This document shows, piece after piece, positions 57,101-64,000 of a stretch of 64,000 bases of DNA. Where the stretch lies: positions 3,562,088 to 3,626,087 of the forward strand of contig CM037593.1 of NCBI GenBank assembly GCA_021018995.1, written 5' to 3'. Position 1 is the first letter of the stretch. Each line of letters begins with the position of its first letter. The position numbers and the translations under genes were made by a program. The notes beneath the pieces were generated by a model. It worked only from the letters and a program-made list of their open reading frames with translations. It did no database searches and was not told where the DNA came from. Source of the DNA: Chloranthus sessilifolius (taxonomy: Eukaryota; Streptophyta; Magnoliopsida; Chloranthales; Chloranthaceae).

Positions 57101-58704
57101 AGACTTTACAAATACAAATTAATCTGATGAGTTACAAATTTCAAACACTCTGTCAAGTATAAATTATTTCTTACAAAGTATGGGAAAGAAGATTCAAGAT
57201 TATGATTTGCCTAAGATGAAAATTATCAATAATAATGACACATATATCAGAGAAATTATTGATGAGATGAATATTCTGATCCCTCATGAAGATTATTGTG
57301 CCTTTTCAAACTTGAATTCAAAACAAAAATTGGCTTATGAAACTATAATGAGTCAAATAAATTCTAACAAAAATGGCATTTTCTTTGTTGATGGGTCAGG
57401 GGGTACAGGCAAAACATATCTATATCATGCAATTCTTGCTACAGTAAGGTCAAAAATATGATTGCTCTTGCGACTATAACATCAAGTGTAGCAGCTGCAA
57501 TAATGTCAGGTGGACGGACTCCACATTCAAGATTTAAAATTTCAATAAATATAAATGAATCGAGTGTCTGCAACATACCCAAACAAAGCACAGTTGTAAA
57601 TTTACTACGTACATCAAAACTTATAATATGGGATGAGGCACTAATGGCCAAAAGACATGTAATTGAAGAATTAGACAGAACTTTAAAAGACATAATGAAT
57701 GATGGTTCATCGTTTGGTGGAAAAATTTTAGTCTTTTGAGGAGATTTTCGTCAAGTGCTTCCTGTCGTCCTACGTGGGACAAGAATCAAAACTGTAGATG
57801 CAAGCTTAGTCATGTCATATCTTTGGCCAAAAATGAAAAAATTACGATTAGAACAAAATATGAGAGCAATATCAAATTCTTATTATAGTAACTTTCTCCT
57901 TCGTGTTGGCAATGGTGAGGAACCAATAATTTCAGAAAATTTGATTTGTATTCTAGACGAAATGATGATTAAATATGAAGATGATAAAATATTTGAGAAT
58001 CTATTAATTGATAGTGTATTTCCTTTACTAGAACAATATGCTCATTCTGTGGAATATATCACTTGTCGAGCAATTTTAGCTACTAAAAATGAGTTCCTCG
58101 ATGGTCTAAATGAGAAATTGATTACATGCTTTCCTGGAAAAATTATAACTTATCATAGCTTTGATTCTGCTATTGATGATACCAACAATTATTATCAAGA
58201 AGAATTTATAAATTTGCTGATTTCGAATGGTCTTCCACCGCATAAGTTAGATCTCAAAATAAATTGTCTGATCATGCTACTACGAAATTTGAATCCTTCA
58301 AATGGATTATATAATGGCACTAGAATGATTTATCGAGATTTTATGAAAAATATTATTCTAGCAGAAATTACCGTTGGCCAATATGTTGGAAAACAAGTTC
58401 TACTTCCCAGAATACCTATTTGCCCAGCGGAAAATAAAGGGTACGCATTTAAATTTAAGCGTAAATAATTTCTGATTCGCCTCAGTTTTGCTATGACAAT
58501 AAATAAAGCACGAGGCCAAACTATTCCAAATGTTGGAATATATCTCCCCCAACATGTTTTCTCACATGGACAGTTATATGTCGCATTATCAAGAGGGACA
58601 TCGATGACAACTACAAAAGTGTTAATCAAATCCGATGCAATCAACTGTCAGAAAAAGAACTTATACAAAAATATAGTGTATGGAGAAGTTCTTTTATCAA
58701 ACAG
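54134..58704 (+). pseudogene. Helitron Rep-helicase (RepHel), decayed
   Basis: An N-terminal basic segment, CQKRKREYNRRRYNDFTNKQ (from about 54,164), is typical. A Rep N-terminal region follows at about 55,150-55,900 (LLQQYVVDIYIKLETTRLDF). The HUH region at about 55,930-56,220 has HVHVIEFQKRGLPHAYILV, with the two-His motif, and HIIHGPCGELN. The tyrosine motif is KAVKHLYKYIYKGHDRI (56,366-56,415). Helicase motifs include Walker A DGSGGTGKTYLY (57,391-57,425), Walker B IIWDEALMAK (57,623-57,650), GDFRQVLPVV (57,741-57,770), LRLEQNMRA (about 57,843) and the C-terminal MTINKARGQTIPNVGIYLPQ with YVALSRGTS (58,493-58,610). Catalytic residues are mostly still visible, but there are at least ten stops or shifts across the 1,500-codon span. 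A short intron-like insertion (about 55,325-55,410) has gt/ag borders. Confidence 0.85.
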
Positions 58705-58814
58705 GTATGTGATATATTCTATATTGTTTTCTCGCATATATAGTTTTTAATAGATTAATATTTTCTTATTACTTCTAAATAATTATATCGATAAGTTTCA
58801 ATGTTTAAATGCAG

Positions 58815-60597
58815 GTAGCAAAGTCGAATAAAGAATTAAATCCTCCAGCTCACATGACAATTAATTCGCTCCAATTAAATTAACGATTGTGGACTATTAG
58901 AACAAGTGTAATCGAGCAAGAGTAATCAACTTGATAGATGATGAGGTAAAATAATAACTATTCATTGTCTCATACTTTATGTTATATCTAATAATTATTT
59001 CCTTTATAAGATACACAAATTGAAGCAATAATGTTTAATGAAGCAATTACTAAGTTTGAAAGCACACTTGAGAAAGGAAAATATTACTTTATATCCAATG
59101 CATAGTGAAAAGCATAAACCCAAATTATAGACACGTTCATAAAAGTTTTGAACTACATTTTATTATTGGTACTATTATTCTTAAGGATTTTAGTGACATT
59201 CGGCTTCAAAGAGTTAAATATAACTTCATTCTTTTAAATGAAGTTAATTCATATTCTGCAAAAGAAATATATTCGGTATGCTTTATTTATTTTTTAATTA
59301 CTATCTACTTTGATCAATTAACTTAATAATTTTATTTATATTTCGTATAGACATCGTGGGAATAGTTATCGAAGTCAAAGACTCAGCAATTGTCACAACT
59401 ACAAAAACCAATCGAGATTTATTAAAACGTGAAATTATCATTATTAATGAATGGTAATTTTCTATTATAGATATCATTTCTTCTATTTTATGTTTATTTA
59501 TTATATGCATTATGTGATTTTTTTGTATCTTAATAGTTCCATTCAAATTAAACTTACATTATGGGAAGAGTTGGCAAAAAATGAAGGTGAAACGCTCAAT
59601 CAAATGGTCAATCAATTGCCAATTATTGTAGCTACTTCATTGATTATCAATGAATTTCGAGGTACGCATATTAACAATTCGTTTATCAATTTATATGAAA
59701 TTATTATTAATATATATTCATTTATCTTTTATTCATCAGGAGTTATTTCTCTTACTACAATACTAACAACCATAATCCAAATCAATCTAAGCATACCAGA
59801 AGTTGAAGATATAAATAAATGATAATATAATGTTATAATTTTTTTTCCTTATTTTTTTTTAAAGTCTTAATAATTCTTATATTACAAATAAAACAGGCGC
59901 AATACAAGTCTCAATCTTAAAAGAAAAAGTTCATTTCAATTAAATTCAAATAATACTTTCGTGAATGTGGAACAAGTTTCACTTAACGAAATAGTCAACT
60001 GCAGACTCTCTTCACCATCTGAGGTATTAACCTTAACTAGAAGTTATATTTTTTTCTTTAGAATGATCATTTTATTCGTTATTTTATTTTTAAATAATAT
60101 TTATTTTAAAAGGAAAACAAGCTGAATGCAAGAAGTGTAAAAATCAGAATGTTGAATACACGTTACGATAATAACTTTAATATAAATAGACTTATCAATT
60201 CTATTTAAATTTATAATTTAAGTTCAGAACTAATTATTAATATGTATATATATATATATATATATTGTAGTTATGCTCTTCGTGTATAAATTGGTGATGA
60301 GAGTGGGGAAATATGACTCACATTATTTCAAAATGAAGCAAAGATTCTTATTGGTTCTTCCCCAAAAGATCTTATGCTTTTAAAATTGAAGGTAATATTT
60401 TTTATTTTATTATATTTTCTTATCAAAAAAATTATAACTAATTATATTTTATTATATGCAGGATGGAGATAAATAATTTCAAATTCACATGAACAAATAT
60501 TTGAAAAATGAGTATTTCTTTCAAAGCATTAAATACGACACTACGAATGATGAAGACAATAAAATCCTGAAGAAAGTCAAAGTCGAGAAGGAATAAA
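58815..60597 (+). pseudogene. RPA1: Helitron-borne RPA1-like ssDNA-binding gene, decayed
   Basis: A multi-exon gene resembling the large subunit of replication protein A, often carried by plant Helitrons. DBD-A to DBD-B: TKFESTLEKGKYYFISNA (about 59,045-59,105) and SINPNYRHVHKSFELHF. DBD-B: DIVGIVIEVKDSAIVTTTKT (exon from about 59,352), then IQIKLTLWEELAKNEGETLN (exon 59,539-59,661) with PIIVATSLIINEFRG. TTIIQINLSIPEVEDINK is in the exon 59,741-59,821. DBD-C: a zinc-finger-like AECKKCKNQNVEY near 60,120-60,160 and IGDESGEI, stop, LTLFQNEAKILIG (60,280-60,370), where the stop TGA replaces the expected Trp. Most introns keep GT/AG ends. There are several in-frame stops. It may have helped single-strand handling in rolling-circle transposition when intact. 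Confidence 0.8.
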
Positions 60598-60688
60598 TAC
60601 CCATTTTCAATTTAATTGAATTTTTTAGATAATACTTATTTGTTAGTTTTTATTTATTTATCCTCATGTTCTATATTGACAATACAAG

Positions 60689-60689
<1 letters not shown>

Positions 60690-60758
<69 letters not shown>
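60690..60758. repeat. (TA)n microsatellite
   Basis: About 34 TA units inside the 3' part of the Helitron. Confidence 0.95.
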
Positions 60759-60761
<3 letters not shown>

Positions 60762-61212
60762 TTTCTCTTGGATATTACCTTTCCATACGAAATATTACCC
60801 ATGTTCACTTGCAAAATACATATAAATATATATAGATCTGTCAAGGAGGTGATGCTGTCAATTCATTTCATTGCAATAGATAAGAAATTTCTCTTAGATA
60901 TTACCTTTCTATACGGAATATTACCCATGTTCACTTCCAAAATGTAGGGAGCGCTTCTGCCGTCCATGGGATCAAAGATCTAGTGGAGATCAATGTGGCA
61001 TCCAAAACACTATTTGAGTGCGATGGGAAGCATAAAGAGACAATTTAGATCAATTTCTATAAAAAAATTCAAATTCTTTTTAAAGCTTCTGTTAAAGTTT
61101 GACTAATTTTAATGGCTTTAATTTCAATGATCAAAAAATACATGGTGGAGATGAGTTTCCTAATTTTTTAATATTGAAATATCAAGATCAATCATTTAAA
61201 AGTCTTAATATC

Positions 61213-61242
61213 CACGTGCATTTGCACGTGCACTTTTACTAG
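61213..61242 (+). other. Helitron 3' terminus (hairpin plus CTAG)
   Basis: Perfect inverted repeat CACGTGCA / TGCACGTG with a 2-nt gap, 12-nt spacer, CTAG, followed by T. This is the rolling-circle termination signal layout of Helitrons. Confidence 0.88.
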
Positions 61243-62204
61243 TAAATATATATAATGAGAAAAAGTGACTCTTCGGTCGGGCCCGATAGCTTTGCACGTG
61301 ACGGGGGATAATATGCACGTGACGAGAGAATAATTTAAAAAACCACTACTTTTAACTTAAAAAGCCACTGGTTTAGGCACTAGAATATCACACCACTATT
61401 TTAAGCAGTGATTTATTTTAAGCTGCTAGAGTAGTTTTTTCCTCATTTTAACGTAGTGATTAATCACCCTTCCATACATTATTTGACCAAAATTTCAGGT
61501 CAAAATTTTGTTCCGGTGTGGACCGAAACCGATAAGATTTAGTTGCGAATTAGATAGAAATTTTGAACCATGAATACAATACAGTTTGCCAACTTTAATA
61601 ATATGTTTCACTCAATTATATCAATCGCTTATGCTTCAGTTGGTTCTCCTTCATAGGATTGATGGGATATAAGCCATCATATCTTTGAAATCATTTGTGG
61701 GCAATTGAGTTTAAGTCAGAACTGAGGGATGGAGCTGATTTTTGGCATGAGAAGTAAAGTTTAATTACCCTATCTTGAACCACATACTCTCCACACCCAT
61801 TTAGTGGTGCCCTACACATGAAATGAGAGATGAGGGGATGGTTGAACCCCATGATTTGCCAATTCAGCCATCCACTTTTGTAGTTTTCTTTTTTTTCTAA
61901 TTAGAAGCATTTGGTAATCATGCCATCTTTACTTTTATGGATTCTTGTTCAAACCTTTAATCATGATGATAACAGTGTTCTTGTGGTAGCTACTTTTTCC
62001 TTTTATTTATTTATTTATTATTATTATTAATTTTTTTTTTCTTCAAAATAGAGTTGGTTTTAGTAGGGGCATAGCCAGGACTTTCTTTTAATGGGGCTAG
62101 TGATGATTGGTAAGTGTTATGTTGTTTTAGAGTTAGTTGACAATGGGTGTTTACCCATCATGTGTATTAAAGCAGTTCACACATTTTTGTAATTACATGA
62201 TATG
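61243..62204. other. Intergenic flank
   Basis: Host side of the Helitron. Contains ATTT and ATT runs near 62,000-62,030 and nothing recognised as coding. Confidence 0.5.
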
Positions 62205-62233
62205 CACAGACTTCTATGCATTGGAAGTCTGTG
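62205..62233. repeat. Hairpin at the border of the tandem array
   Basis: CACAGACTTC and GAAGTCTGTG form a perfect 10-bp inverted pair with a 9-nt loop; pairing extends outward with two mismatches. It stands exactly where the first array unit begins. Confidence 0.8.
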
Positions 62234-62948
62234 CTCATCATACAGTTACAAAGATGTGTGGGCTGTTGCATCCACGCATGATTGGTGGACGCTCATTGTA
62301 AATTAACTCATTGTTTTATCATATATTTCGGGGCTTATCCGTCATTTAGCTTTATCACTTTGACGGTATATATATATATATAACCTCTTAGAAATTAAAA
62401 ATGATATCTTTAAATAATAAAATAAGTGTATTAAATAATTTGCATGCATTAACAATTTAAATCATTAAATGGGAAAATTTTGATAAAAATTTGGAGTAGG
62501 GAGCCATTACTTGCACATGCTTTTCAAGTGATTACACAGAAGTTAAGAAAGACTTGCAAGTTTGGTGACCTCTACTATGTAAAAATACCATCTAAGCCGT
62601 TTGATTTGAAGCTTATAATTTAATGATATCAATTGCAAAAGATTAGAACAAAATATAATTTTCATCATTTGATTAAATGGAGTCAAAGGCTATTATATAA
62701 TTCAACAATTGACTACAATAGATCACATGACAAGTATCGTGTTTTGCTCCAATTTTATGTACCAGAGATTTATTGATCATGAACTTCAAATCAGACGGCC
62801 CATATTGGAAGTTTGTGCTCATCATACAGTTACAAAGATGTGTGGACTGTTGCATCCACGCATGATTGGTGGACGCTCATTGTAAATTAACTCATTGTTT
62901 TATCATATATTTCGGGGCTTATCCGTCATTTAGCTTTATCACTTTGAC

Positions 62949-63017
<69 letters not shown>

Positions 63018-64000
63018 CCTCTTAGAAATTAAAAATGATATCTTTAAATAATAAAATAAGTGTATTAAATAATTTGCATGCATTAACAATTTAAATCATT
63101 AAATGGGAAAAATTTGATAAAAATTTGGAGTAGGGAGCCATTACTTGCACATGCTTTTCAAGTGATTACACAGAAGTTAAGAAAGACTTGCAAGTTTGGT
63201 GACCTCTACTATGTAAAAATACCATCTAAGCCGTTTGATTTGAAGCTTATGATTTAATGATATCAATTGCAAAAGATTAGAACAAAATATAATTTTCATC
63301 ATTTGATTAACTGGAGTCAAAGGCTATTATATAAATCAACAGTTGACTACAATAGATCACATGACAAGTATCGTGTTTTGCTCTAATTTTATGTACCAGA
63401 GATTTATTGATCATGAACTTCAAATCAGACGGCCCATATTGGAAGTTGGTGCTCATCATACAGTTACAAAGATGTGTGGACTGTTGCATCCACGCATGAT
63501 TGGTGGACGCTCATTGTAAATTAACTCATGGTTTTATCATATATTTCGGGGCTTATCCGTCATTTAGCTTTATCACTTTGACGGTATGGATTATATATAT
63601 ATAACCTCACAGAAATTAAAAATGATATATTTAAATAATAAAATAAGTGTATTAAATAATTTGCATGCATTAACAATTTAAATCATTAAATGGGAAAATT
63701 TTGATAAAAATTTGGAGAAGGGAGCCATTACTTGCACATGCTTTTCAAGTGACTACACAAAATTTAAGAAAGACTTGCAAGTTTGGTGACCTCTATTATG
63801 TAAAAATACCATCTAAGCCATTTAATTTTCATCATTTGATTAAATGGAGTCAAAGGCTATTATATAATTCAACAGTTGACTATAATAGATCACATGACAA
63901 GTATCGTGTTTTGCTCCAATTTTATGTACCAGAGATTTATTGATCATAAACTTCAAATCAGACGGCCCATATTACATTTTTACATATCATATGTCCCTAA
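62221..64000. repeat. Tandem array of about 0.6-kb units derived from a Mutator-type MITE
   Basis: Units start at 62,221, 62,805 and 63,439 with ttggaagt(c/t/g)(t/g)gtgctc; the third runs off the window. Lengths are 584 and 634 bp, the difference being mostly the internal TA tract (about 9 units at 62,367, about 35 at 62,951, few at 63,594). Each unit has a gaagt...gacggtat half followed by gggagccattacttgcacat and a stretch matching the 401-bp MITE at 2,954-3,354. The third unit lacks about 60 bp present in the others. It continues into cccatattacatttttacat, the sequence expected next in the MITE, where the other units jump back to ttggaag. The short open frames here are not genes. Confidence 0.88.

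Larger units (their letters stand above)
54000..61242 (+). mobile_element. Helitron of autonomous type, decayed
   Basis: The 3' end is clear: a perfect 8-bp stem CACGTGCA-TT-TGCACGTG (61,213-61,230), twelve bases, CTAG at 61,239-61,242, then a host T. Upstream, in order, are a Helitron N-terminal basic region, a Rep (HUH) nuclease, a Pif1-type helicase and a separate multi-exon RPA1-like gene, the standard content of plant Helitrons. Coding frames are broken by many stops and shifts, so it cannot supply its own enzyme. The start is only approximate; the TC terminus was not found. Confidence 0.85.

Overview
This window looks like angiosperm nuclear DNA: AT-rich, intron-containing and dominated by transposable elements. 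The evidence is two well-spliced exons of a NOL10/Enp2-type nucleolar protein, captured pieces of plant-specific genes (FOUR LIPS/MYB88, an AINTEGUMENTA-like AP2 gene, a NUDT9-type Nudix hydrolase), a chromovirus, plant-type Helitrons with an RPA1-like gene, L1-type LINEs, a tRNA-derived SINE and many hAT- and Mutator-type MITEs. I cannot name the species. No complete intact host gene lies in the window.

Layout. 1-1.26 kb is a GC-rich repeat element with a 75-bp tandem array; a relative lies at 43.57-44.47 kb. 2.9-7.1 kb holds two foldback elements and a long block of degenerate minisatellites that may be old LTR sequence. 11.1-12.25 kb is a LINE 3' end. 12.69-16.68 kb is a hAT-type element split by a 2,979-bp Pack-MULE (13,080-16,058) that carries a multi-exon piece of a FOUR LIPS/MYB88-type gene. 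16.9-17.6 kb is a second hAT copy, and 17.6-19.2 kb is an LTR-element remnant. Two consecutive exons of a NOL10-like gene lie on the minus strand at 29,132-29,230 and 19,368-19,459. The 9.67-kb intron between them holds a whole-length but broken chromovirus (about 21.55-27.15 kb) and a foldback MITE.

30.9-37.28 kb is, by my reading, a non-autonomous Helitron with a clear 3' hairpin plus CTAG end. On one strand it carries pieces of at least three recognisable genes (AIL/AP2, a receptor-like kinase, NUDT9) and one unidentified exon. 38.0-39.2 kb is a LINE tail split by a hAT MITE. 40.9-52.6 kb is a field of MITEs and LTR/LINE relics. About 54-61.24 kb is a decayed Helitron of autonomous type: Rep/helicase followed by an RPA1-like gene, ending in its own hairpin plus CTAG. 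62.2-64.0 kb is a tandem array of about 0.6-kb units built around part of the same Mutator-type MITE family that occurs as a single copy at 2,954-3,354.

The main theme is gene-fragment capture by two different DNA-transposon mechanisms (Pack-MULE and Helitron) within 25 kb, close to and inside the intron of a conserved host gene. All identifications come from reading the sequence and recalling family motifs; no database search was run.
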